Source of the DNA: Colocasia esculenta
Taxonomy: Eukaryota; Streptophyta; Magnoliopsida; Alismatales; Araceae
Length of the DNA stretch: 64,000 nt
Assembly (NCBI GenBank): GCA_014218235.1
Contig: CM024753.1
Span: forward strand, 185,542,348-185,606,347
Direction of reading: 5' to 3'
Positions 35,339 to 45,441 of this stretch are shown in pieces. The notes beneath the pieces are model-generated. The model was not told the DNA's origin, searched no databases, and saw only the letters and a list, made by a program, of their open reading frames with translations. How positions within the stretch are numbered: position 1 is the first letter of the stretch; the number at the start of each line of letters is the position of its first letter. Both the position numbers and the translations under genes were made by a program.

Positions 35339-36682
35339 TCAAAATTCAAACAACACAAGGAAAGAAAACTCACCAAAGAGGTACGGAAAATGCTCGCGCA
35401 TCTCGTCCTCCCGCTCCCATGTCGACTCACCACCGGAGTGCCGCTGCCACGCAACACGAACTAAAGGGATAGCCTTGTTCCTCAACCTCTGAACTCGGCG
35501 ATCCTCAATGTGCAACGGAAACTCGGGTACAGTCAACACTGGAGTCACCTCAGACCACTCTGCACTCTGCAGAACGTGAGACTCGTCAGAAAGGTACCTC
35601 CGAAGCATCGACACGTGAAACACGTCGTGCACTGCTGCCAACTCTGACGGAAGCTCAAGTCTGTACGCCAAACTCCCGACACGCTCAGAAATGGTAAAAG
35701 GCCCAATAAAGCGAGGACTCAACTTCCCACGCTTACCGAACCTCACCACTCCCTTCATAGGAGACACACGAACAAACACCTGGTCTCCTACCTGAAACTC
35801 GAGCGGTCGTCTGCGCTGATCTGCATAACTCTTCTGCCGACTCTGAGCTGACTGAAGCCTCTGTCTCACAAGCTGAACTACCTCAACTGACTGCTGAACC
35901 AACTCCGGCCCCGTGACAACTCGTTCGCCAACCTCGAACCAGTCAAGAGGAGTGCGACACGGTCGTCCGTACAAAGCCTCATATGGTGCCAAACCGATAC
36001 TGGAGTGATAACTATTATTATATGCAAACTCGACCAACGGCAAGTGAACTGTCCACGACCCCTGCCACTCCAGGCAACAAGCTCTAAGCATGTCCTCCAA
36101 AGTCTGGATAGTCCGCTCTGACTGACCGTCTGACTGAGGGTGGTAGGCGGAACTAAAAGCCAACTCTGTCCCCAAAGCTCTCTGGAAACTGCGCCAGAAC
36201 CCAGAAGTGAAGCGAGGATCCCTGTCTGACACGATAGAGATCGGCACTCCATGCAAAGGAACAATCCGCTCTACGTACAACGCGGCCAACCTACTCACAC
36301 CCCAACTAGTCCTGACAGGCAAGAATCTGGCAGTCTTCGTCAATCGTCCACAAGAACCCAAATGCTATCAAAACCTCCAGCTGTCCTCGGCAAACCACAA
36401 ACAAAGTCAGTCGTAACATGGTCCCACTTCCACATCGGAATCTCTAACGGCTGCACAAGTCCTCCCGGACGCTGATGTTCGGCCTTCACCTGCTGACAGA
36501 CCAAACACCTCGCAACAAAAGCCGCTATGTCTCTCTTCATCCCAGGCCACCAAAACTGATGTCTCAACCTGTGGTACATCTTGGTCGCCCCTGGATGAAT
36601 AGAGTACCTGGAACCATGTGCCTCCTGCAAAACGACTCTCCTGATAGACTCCTCAACAGGAACATAGAGTCTACCTCGGAAC
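35339..36682 (-). pseudogene. Chromovirus integrase, zinc finger, catalytic core and chromodomain-like tail; one frameshift
   Basis: Inserts the element's cDNA into the host genome. The N-terminal HHCC finger is visible as HPGATKMYHRLRHQFWWPGM followed by CLVCQQVK. The core includes WKWDHVTTDFV, VSDRDPRFTSGFW and SAYHPQSDGQSERTIQ. The C-terminal part has VHDVFHVSMLRRYL and ends with an IPLVRVAWQRH...STWEREDEM chromodomain-like segment typical of Tekay/Del chromoviruses. A single-base loss at about 36346 breaks the frame between VLVD and LTKTARFLPV, just after the first catalytic Asp region. The remaining 1 kb to the stop at 35339 is open. The upstream end of this piece is fixed by another base loss at about 36683. 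Confidence 0.9.
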
Positions 36683-37405
36683 CTAACGTCCCGTCCTCAC
36701 AAAGCTCAACCTCTGGAGAAGCAACACACTGCACAACTCGGGATCTGCCTGCTGAGCCTCAGCAACCTGTCTCACAACGGCGGGAGCTGCTAACAAACTG
36801 CCCAACACACACAAACGACTGGACGAAACACTGAAAGACCCCTCTGCCGCAGACTGCCACAACTGCCACTCTCTAAGCATCAGATGACTCATCTGTGCTT
36901 TCCTACTCAAGGCATCTGCAACTACATTCGCCTTTCCAGGCTTATACTCAATGCTGAAATCATAGTCCTTCAGATATTCCATCCATCGACGCTGCCTCAT
37001 ATTCAGATCCCTCTGAGAAAACACATATCTCAAACTCTGGTGGTCGGTACGGACTACAAAGCTCACTCCGTACAGGTAAAGACGCCAAATCCGCAAAGCA
37101 AACACCACAGCTGCAAGCTCTAGGTCGTGGGTCGGGTAACTCTCCTCGTGGGGCTTAAGCTGGCGAGACGCATAAGCCACCACTCGGCCTTGCTGCATCA
37201 AGACCGCACCCAAACCAACACCTGAAGCATCTGTGCAAACCTCAAAACCCTCCTCACCTGAAGGTAAGGCAAGAACTGGCGCCGACGTAAGCAGACGTTT
37301 CAACTCTATGAAACTCTGCTCACACTGATCCGACCACTCAAACGGAACTCCCTTTCTCGTCAACCGAGTCAAGGGTGCAGCAACCTGAGAGAAATCTCGA
37401 ACAAA
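36683..37405 (-). pseudogene. Chromovirus RT C-terminus and RNase H; frameshifts at both ends
   Basis: RNase H degrades the RNA strand during reverse transcription. It is recognised by VCTDASGVGLGAVLMQ, SRQLKPHEESYPTHDLEL, VVRTDHQSLRYVF and IEYKPGKANVVADALSR. The frame is lost by single missing bases near 37406 (at GLAGYYR), 36715 and 36683. Between these points it reads without stops. It lies in the expected order between RT and integrase. Confidence 0.9.
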
Positions 37406-38574
37406 CTGCGGTAGTAACCTGCCAAACCCAGAAAGCTACGAATCTCAGACACAGATCTGGGACTCTCCCACTGCAAAACTGCCTCAACCTTCGCTGGATC
37501 TACTGAAACTCCCTCACCTGAGATCACGTGCCCCAAAAAGTGAACCTGTTGTAGCCAAAACTCACACTTACTAATTTGGCATACAACTGGTGCTCTCGCA
37601 AGGTCTGCAACACGATCCTCAGGTGCTCGGCGTGCTCCTCCTCCGAAGCGGAGTACACCAGAATGTCGTCAACAAACACTACGACAAACCGGTCCAAGAA
37701 CTGGTGGAACACCCGGTGCATCAGATCCATGAAGGCTGCTGGAGCATTGGTGAGCCCAAACGGCATCACCAAAAACTCAAAATGTCCATATCTGGTCCGA
37801 AAGCAGTCCTCTCAATGTCCGAGTCTCTAATCCGCAACTGATAGTAGCCCGACCTCAAGTCAATCTTCGAGAAGACACGAGCAGACTGAAGCTGATCAAA
37901 GAGATCATCAATCCTAGGCAAAGGATACCTATTCTTGATGGTCACTTGATTTAGCTTCCTATAATCAATACACAGCCTCAGGCTACCATCCTTCTTCCGG
38001 ACAAACAAAACAGGTGACCCCCACGGAGAAAAGCTAGGACGGATATAGCCCTTCTCCAACAACTCCTCAAGCTGCCTCTTCAACTCCCTCAACTCCGCTG
38101 GTGCCATACAGTACGGTGCTTGCGCAAAAGGTAAAGTGTCAGGAACCAACTCTACAGTAAACTCTATCTCTCTCTCTGGTGGAAGACCAGGCAACTCTTC
38201 CGGAAAGACATCCGGAAACTCACACACTACAGGAATGTCTCCCACTCCCGAGGCAATCTGGTCAAGAGTCACTGCAGAAACTAGGAAACCCTGACAACCA
38301 GAAGCAAGTAACCTCCCTGCCCTCAAAGCAGAAACTAAAAGCGAGAAGTAAGAGGTACGATACCCTGGAAGTAGAACGCCGCTGCTCCAGGTATCCGCAA
38401 GTGCACCCTCTTCTTCTGGCAATCCATCACTGCACCATACCGCTCCAACCAATCCATACCCAAAATCACATCATAATCATGCAACTGCAAGGCAAACAAA
38501 CGGGCTGACAACAACTGATCCTGCAACTGCACAGGTACCTCCTCAAGACAGTAGGACGTAAGGACAAAGTCCCC
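37406..38574 (-). pseudogene. Chromovirus protease C-terminus and reverse transcriptase; several frameshifts
   Basis: The protease tail has HDYDVILGMDWL. RT motifs include PYCMAPAELRELKRQLEEL, SPWGSPVLFVRKKDGSLR, IDYRKLNQVTIKNRYPLPR, MPFGLTNAPAAFMDLM and the catalytic VVVFVDDILVYS. One base is missing near 38574, 38364, 37797 and 37571; in each case the conserved protein resumes in the neighbouring frame. Apart from these losses the segment has no in-frame stop. Confidence 0.9.
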
Positions 38575-39965
38575 GTCGGCAACTCTACTGCCAACTCAAC
38601 AGACTCTCCCGAACTCAACTCTCCAAGGGAGTCTAAAAAGTCCTCAGACACAAAAGAGTGAGAGGCACCGGAATCAAACAAAACTCTAGCTGCACAACCA
38701 AAAACTGAAACAGTACCTTCCACCAGGTGAGCTGCCTCCGCGTCTGCACGAGTCAAGTGGGTAACACGACCTCTACCTCTGGACCCACCAGAACCTCCAG
38801 TCTGCTGACGCTGCTGCACTGGTGCCTGCTGCTGCTGCTGCTGCACTCGGGGCTGAGTCTGAGTCTGCTGCTGCGGTACACGAGGTAGCAAAGGACAATC
38901 TCGCGCCATGTGACCCATCTGGTCACACCGGTAACACTGCCCAGCAAAAGTACGCTGCACCTGCTGCGAAGGCTGACCTGTCGGCTGCTGCACACTCCCA
39001 ACCGACTGCTGCCTCTGCTCTGTCTGCCTCCTATCACGCCGAAACTTCCTCCGAGATCCTGACTTCGCCGACGTCCCAGTAGAAGTGGACGCGTAAGAAG
39101 TCGTAGTCCTCGGGGTCGTCTGCACAGTACCCTGCTGCTGGTGAGGCTGAGAAGGAACTACCTGCGTCTGAACCTCTGCACTCCGAGCACGAGTCCGCAA
39201 GGTGTCTGCCTCCAACGCTGCCGCTGTCTGATAGGCCGCATCTAAGTCTGTGACACGAGCAACTATCAGCGCCTGCCTGAGCTCTGGCCTCAAGCCTCTC
39301 ACAAACTGCTGAGTCCTCAGACCCTCATCTCCCATAATCTGCGGAGCATAACGCCCTAACTCCACAAATCTGGCCCTGTACTGCACCACAGTAGAGTCCC
39401 TCTGCTGCAAGTCCAGAAACTGGTACAACCTCTCCGTCCGGACGTAAGTAGGACAGAAGGCTCTCTCAAAAGAAACAACAAACTCCTGCCACGGAATCTG
39501 TCTCAGTGGGCGAGACTGAAAAGTAGTCTCCCACTCAGCGGACCACCAAGTTAACGCCTGAGCCTGCAACTGGTAACTGGCTAACAGCACTCGCTCCTCT
39601 GGAACACACTCCATGGAACGAAAAGTCCGCTCCACTGCATCTAGCCAAGCTCGCGCTACATCTGGATCAGGCTGGCCCAAAAACTGAGGAGGCTGAAACT
39701 GCAAAAACTCCCTCAACACCCTCCCAGTACCACCCTGGAGTACCGGCGCGTCACGGTGCTGAGCAACAAACTGAGCCATCCCCTCAAGAAAACGAGTCAT
39801 GTCTAATCCCTGAGCTACCTGAGGTGGAGGTGGCGGCGGCGGAACAATACCACTATGTGCGTCCTGTGGCAAAGGCTGCGTCTGCTGAGGTGGCGGAGCA
39901 TCTCCAACCTCCGGACGAGTCGCCTGCTCGGCTACTCCCTCTCTAGGACGTCGCCTAGGCGCCAT
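38575..39965 (-). CDS. Chromovirus gag with zinc knuckle and start of aspartic protease
   Basis: Forms the virus-like particle and begins pol. The chosen start is MAPRRRPREG at 39965; the open frame extends 13 codons further upstream, but the leader there is not gag-like. Residues 80-235 match the Retrotrans_gag core (ARAWLDAVERTF, LTWWSAEWET, FCPTYVRTERLYQFLDLQQ). The zinc knuckle CYRCDQMGHMARDC lies at about 344-357. It is followed by a Gln-rich linker and the protease active-site motif DSGASHSFV at about 431-439. The frame is intact up to the first base loss near 38574. Gag and pol would be one fused frame. Confidence 0.9.
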
Positions 39966-40105
39966 AGAACTACACACAGAACAAAAATACACACATAAAT
40001 ACACTAACTAACTCCGGGCTACATAACTAACTACAGTGCAGCTGTACTCTTTAGACTCTGAGTTAACATGGTAGGCATTTTCTTATATATATCTCATCAG
40101 ACCAG

Positions 40106-40117
40106 GCTCTGATACCA
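40106..40117 (-). promoter_or_regulatory. Primer binding site, initiator-Met tRNA
   Basis: On the minus strand TGGTATCAGAGC lies three bases inside the 5' LTR end. It is the exact complement of the plant initiator-Met tRNA 3' end, the usual primer of Tekay/Del and many other plant elements. Confidence 0.93.
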
Positions 40118-41390
40118 AACTGTAACGACCCAGAATCCGCATTACCAGTAACAACCAGTAACCCGAATTCTGACCCGCTAACCCACGAGACAAGCTCGGA
40201 AGGGTAGGAATTTAGAGTCCGAGGAGACTATATGTAAGAAGATACACACCATGCAAAGCAGTAAAATTCCACTATATGAACATATCATATACAACCTCAG
40301 AGTCTGAGACAAGGTACAGAGTACAGAAGTACAACAAAAAGGTACAACTCACTGCAGCTAGGGAGCACCAACACCGGAGTGGCTAGACTCGCCTGGAACG
40401 GGAGTCGACGAAGACCCACCTGAAAGGGAAGGGAGTGAGTCTCAAGAAAGAGACCCAGTAGGGAAAAGTAACCCCACCGGTAACAGTCTAAAGTGCGGAA
40501 AGTAAAAACAGAAAGTAAGTACACGTCGCACCACACAAAACTGTAAACCACACGGCTCAGTAACACACACTCACACACACAGCAAGTAGGACTCAGCTAG
40601 GGTCTGTGGCTCGGCGTCCCGTCACCACAGAGGCTCTCAACCCCAGCCACGTGTGCACACTACAGACGCTCTCTCTCGCGTCTGGTCCACGACCGGTTTT
40701 TCCCCTACGCTTGACCCTAGCGGTAGAGAAGGGGCTCCACGGAGACCGGCTCAAAACTACCAAAAGGAGTACGCACAGGACAGAGTCGCACTCGATGTCC
40801 CGGCTCACTAGCGGAGGACAACCACACACTAGTCGTCTAGACGGAGTCGCACCCACGCCTAGGTAACACAACAGAAACGGGTATACGGTAACGCAACGCG
40901 CGTACGACAGACGGAACACACTCAACGTCTGAAACCCCGTACAGTAGTAAACACCTCGTGCCACAAACAACTACTACTATGCACAGGCGGAGTCACACTC
41001 TAAGCCTGGCCTGTTGGCCCTTTTGGTACGGCAGCAAGCTAACCTAGAGGGGGGGTGAATAGGTTTTTCTGAAATCTGAAATAGAATCTTAAACACAGAA
41101 AATAACACTTGAAGGTTTGGTTAGTTTAGTGTGATAAAGAGTAGCAGTGCGGAAGCAAATAAACAATCACACAAGGACACAGGAGATTTATCCTGGTTCG
41201 GCCCTTCCCACATGGAAGTCCTACGTCCAGTCCCCAAGCAAACTCTTGGGATTTCACTAACCAAGGGTACAGTCCCCCTTATGGACCTTACAACACCCTG
41301 GATCCCCCACCAGGTCTTCTTCTCTTTCCCGGGCAAGAAGGCAGCCCACTTCTCTTACAGGTAAAGAAGCCAACCTCCTGGAACAAACCC

Positions 41391-41558
41391 CAGTGCGGTT
41401 CTGCTAGACACAAACCCCTAGCTGGGTTGACAACTGGTACAAACCCCAGTTAGGTTCTGCTAGACACCAACCCCTAGCTGGGTTAACAACTGGTACAAAC
41501 CCCAGTTAGGTTCTGCTAGACACCAACCCCTAGCTGGGTTAACAACTGTATACAGTCC
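41391..41558. repeat. Three tandem 56-bp units in the solo LTR
   Basis: Units start at 41391, 41447 and 41503, each with GGTTCTGCTAGACAC and CCCTAGCTGGGTT. The related LTR at 47.9-49.5 kb has only one such unit near 49270, so copy number has changed within the family. Confidence 0.9.
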
Positions 41559-42179
41559 TACAGCTGAACACAGATCTTTCTTAGAAAGATCAGACTGAGA
41601 GACCTTACAAGATGAACACTCATGTAAAGCTCACAGTCCCAAACTCTCCTCAGATATACAATGAGCTCGGAGAGAAACAGAAGAGAGAAAAGAAGACAGA
41701 AAGCTCGGAAGCTTGAATGCTTGAGACGCTTGATTGCTTCTTCTTGGCTCGGGCTCTTTCTCTCTTTCCTTGAGTGTATGTGGCGTGAAGGTGCTTCTCA
41801 CAGATGTACACTCCTTCAAAGATATTCAAGAAAAGGCTCTTATGTTCTTCAGCAATGCTCCATCTTTTATATTGAGCAGCTTTAGAATAGATCCGTTGGA
41901 GAGATCCGTTGGAGTTCTAGCCGTTGCTCATCTCCTCTTCATTTGTCTTAATCAGACTCCGATGGTCTTCGATGTCAGTGAGCATAGAAGAGAGTGTTAG
42001 TATAAAAGAGTGTTTATGATAAACGATGCATGGTACTGTGCTTCTGCTAACATACTAAAAATAGAGGTCATATCTTTTTGACAAGACTCTGAAATATGCA
42101 TGCAGCTTTTTGTCAGAAGATATTTGACTTTTCATTTAAGCGCCAGGCATATTTGAAATATAAAGGCAATCTGTGTTTG

Positions 42180-42605
42180 AACAGAATCCATGAAGAAATC
42201 GTTATGAGCATGACTTATGAAATTGTTATGTGAAGAGTCGTTGCTCATTTATAAACAAATCGATGTGAACAAATCGTTGTGAGAGCAAGTCGTTGCGCTC
42301 ACTTATAGAATCGTTATGAGATCGATTTCTTACTAAATCAATGCGCTTAAAGAGGAAATCGTTATGGCATCGACTTCTTAACAAATCGTTGCGAACACTT
42401 ATGAAATCGTTATGGCATCGACTTCTTGGAAAATCATTTCGGTCACTTAAGGAATCGTTATGGGAACGACTTCTTATCAAATCAATACGCTCAAAGAAGA
42501 AATCGTTATGGCCACTTATCAAATCGTTATGGCATCGACTTCTTAGCAAATCGTTGCGGCGCTTGATACTTTGGCACTTTAAACAGAAATCGATGTATAT
42601 TGATT
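42180..42605. repeat. Short degenerate repeats with core AATCGTTATG in the solo LTR
   Basis: Around 15 copies of AAATCGTTATG or AAATCGTTGCG with CGACTTCTTA partners occupy the start (U3) end of the LTR. They correspond in place to the ACATCGATTT array of the relative at 48.05-48.57 kb. Confidence 0.8.
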
Positions 42606-43791
42606 AAACATCGATTTTATCATTTTAGTGCGCCATATATTGCATCAATGAAAGACTTAGCATTTTGCTATGGGATTGATGCGACACAGATGAAACAAAA
42701 TATTCAATTTAAGTTACATCATAAATTTTATTATCACCAAAATACAAGAACAAATAGAGAGTGGTTCAACATGGCCCATATGTGTTATTAGGGCGGACAT
42801 CACATGTCAATCGCCTCTAATCACACAACTTAAGTCTGCTGGGAGACAGGATATAAACGGCCTGATCGATTGCCGCCAATAAAGGGTAAACGGCAACCCC
42901 TATGCCGCCAAAAATGACTAAACGGCAGTCGACATTGTCGTTTAATTCACCCCTGAAGATCTCAACGTCAACAGATGTGGACGTTGATATCTTCAGCTCC
43001 CCATACCCAAAACTGACCCGAATCAGTCCCAAAAGGGCAGAAACACAAATCCAAACTCTGACTGATGGAGGGAAACACTTCCTCTCATCAATCTACACTA
43101 CCAGAATAACATAATTAGATAATCTAACACCTATATTATCCAAACCACCCTCAATTCCGGCATGATATAACCCAAACCCTAAACCATGATTTGCACATCA
43201 ATTAAGTTAATTGGACATGCTGGTTTGCTGGGGAAGGTTATAGGGGTTAAGTCCCTACCTCAGAACGCCTTAAGAATCCCCAAACAGCCACCAATCGCGC
43301 CGGATCTCCCCGAAGACTCCGCGCGAATCACGCCAAAACCTTGCGATTCCCGCCCGAACTAGCGACGCCACACGATCCAGGGGCTTCCCACGAGCTCAAA
43401 TCACCCAACAGAAGCTACAGGAATCAAGAAAGGCTAAGGAGGAAGGAAGGAGAGAAAAGGAGAAGAAGAAACCCTGCTCTCGGGCTGCCCTATTTCAACA
43501 GGACTGGTTAGTCGACGTCAACATCAATGGCCGCCAACTGAACCGCCTACAGATTAACGTCCACATAGCTTGTCGCTGAGTTCAAGCTCAGACGTCCACA
43601 TCGCTGGACGCTGACTCAGACTCAACGGCAAGCCCTGGCCGTCGACTACACAGGACCTCTACAGACCCAATAAGGATACATTAAAGACCCGTGACCTTAC
43701 ACGTCTCTTCTCCCAAACGAAGGAACCAGCAGTAACAACAGGAAGAGTCATAGTAGCAGCTATAGCAGGAGCAGTAGTAGGAGTAGCAGCA

Positions 43792-43875
43792 GGAGCAGCA
43801 GCTACAGTTATGGCAGGAGCAGCAGCTACAGTTATGGCAGGAGCAGCAGCTACAGTTATGGCAGGAGCAGCAGCA
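43792..43875. repeat. 24-bp minisatellite, three to four units
   Basis: Perfect 24-base units of GGAGCAGCAGCTACAGTTAT plus GGCA start at 43792, 43816 and 43840, followed by a partial unit. The frames across it (Ala/Val/Thr-rich) are low complexity and not accepted as a gene. Confidence 0.85.
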
Positions 43876-45441
43876 GCTACGATAGGAGCAGCAGCAGCAG
43901 AGTGGAAGGATGAACAGGTAGGTAAAAGCCCATACGGATGGTTAAGGGGAGGTTTTATAATTGCGCAGGTTTCATGCATGTATGGCATGTAGCCATACAC
44001 ATGTTTGCAGTAAAACCCAACTTCTTACAGCCCAGCCACATAAACCATGGGGTTTTACCTCACTCACACGTAGTAAACTAAGTGTAAACCATTTACCCAA
44101 GGTGTAGGTAGTCTTACGTAACCTAGGTTATGTAAGCAAAATAATCAAGAAAATGGGTTACGTAAATAGGTAATAATTCAGCTGGTCCTTTTGTCCCTAT
44201 ATTTTTGCATCCAAATGATGTCCAATCAAATTGAAATTTCAAACATAAGCTAATTGGAAGGTTTTACAAATTATATATGGTGATTTTAGCTTAATTTTTC
44301 ACCCAGCAAACATTGCCCGGAAAATTATTGTGTCAACTTAATCTTGATATTTGTGTGTCAGTAATTCTGGATATTTATATTTCTAGAACCAATATATATT
44401 TTTTGGAATTTATGGTGTTTTCATATTTTAATTTCGTTACCGAATTTCGGTGTCGCCCTATCGGAGTGTGCATCTCTAAAAATAACATTGAAATTATATT
44501 TATTAATATAAAATAATCATAAATTAAAGATAATTACATCTCATGAAAGTAGTTATGTTTAACAATAAAAAATTATCATCTTTTTTTTTCAATTTTCAAT
44601 AAATAAAATTTTGGGGTGTTGCAAGTCCCTCCCTCCCAACAACCCTCCTCCCCTCCCCCTGCACAGTCCCCCCTCCCCCTCCCAACGACCCTCCCCCTGC
44701 ACAGTCCCCCCCCCCCCCCCCCCCTACACAGTGGCTCCCCCTCCCCTTTAGATTTTGTTTCAAATTTTTTTCAGTCGATTATATTTTTCATTCATTTCAA
44801 TTTTCTTGTTGGATAGATATAATGTATCTTTAGATATATTAGCTAATAAAAAATCAAAATATATGAGAAAATATATTTCTAAAATATAGTAAGTAAATTT
44901 GAAATTCGATATTATTATGTAATATTTTTCTTTCTGTGGGACATTGCCTGTTTCTTGTGGTCTTTTCTCTTAGCCTGGGGGTGGGGGATTCTCAGGATGC
45001 ATTCCGAAAGAAAAGTCAATAGCAAACTTTTATCAAGTGACAAGGAATATATAAATCTTAGAGAAATGAAAGAGTAAGATGTTGGACTATTGCATATCAT
45101 AGTAGTAGCTCCTTTCTATGTGACATTGCAGGATAATATAAGTATAAGCTAGCATTGATTTTGTCTTGGTTGGCAAGTTCCACCTTTATATATTTATAAT
45201 GGGTATGAATGACAAACAAATTTGACCAGATATAGAAGATTTATACATTTAAAAGACCCAAAGGATTATAGTGCATGGATACATAAATAAACACCTAGCA
45301 TTGATTTTGTCTTCCTCAGTCTTCTATTGGTGTTTGTTGCAATGTTCTAGGTAGTATTCTTCCACATGGTATCTGATATGACTTAGTAGAATCTCATTGC
45401 TGGTACACCCAACCTGGTACATCCACAGGTAGGAGAGGTCA
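43876..45441. other. CACTA-interior non-coding sequence with a C-rich repeat block
   Basis: 44630-44745 has several CCCTGCACAGTCCCCCC-type words and a 19-base poly-C run (44706-44724), matching the words at 31.8 kb. The rest is AT-rich. No coding frame is supported until the transposase relic starts near 45442. Confidence 0.45.

Larger units (their letters stand above)
41012..42771 (-). mobile_element. Solo LTR of a SIRE-type copia element, with perfect 5-bp target duplication
   Basis: On the minus strand it runs TGTTGAACCACTC ... AAAAGGGCCAACA and is 1,760 bp long. It is flanked by TGGCC on both sides (41007-41011 and 42772-42776), and the empty site is present in the chromovirus's other LTR. 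It is related to the LTR at 47901 by its start and by the shared segment around the GTAGGACTTCCATGTGGGAAGG motif. A complete LTR without internal region implies recombination between two LTRs after insertion. Confidence 0.93.
33500..43701 (-). mobile_element. Young Tekay/Del-type chromovirus (Ty3/gypsy), complete but frameshifted, carrying a nested solo LTR
   Basis: Minus-strand order: 5' LTR (43701-40121), initiator-Met tRNA primer site, gag with zinc knuckle, protease, RT, RNase H, integrase with chromodomain-like tail, polypurine tract, 3' LTR (35311-33500). Once the nested solo LTR is removed, the LTRs are 1,816 and 1,812 bp. By eye they differ at only about a dozen sites, so insertion was recent. 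Flanks CTTCT (33495-33499) and CGTCT (43702-43706) may be a 5-bp target duplication with one change. The Tekay call rests on the initiator-Met primer site and the C-terminal integrase motifs. Confidence 0.93.
40121..43701 (-). repeat. 5' LTR of the chromovirus, split by a nested solo LTR
   Basis: Two parts, 40121-41011 and 42777-43701, join to match the 3' LTR almost base for base. The join is proven by the unbroken GCCTGGCCCATATG in the partner LTR near 34388. Confidence 0.93.

Noticed and set aside
43659..44000. A 113-codon frame with Ala-Pro-Ala-Ile-Thr-Val repeats
   Set aside because: It is an artefact of the 24-bp minisatellite, and the opposite strand is open too.
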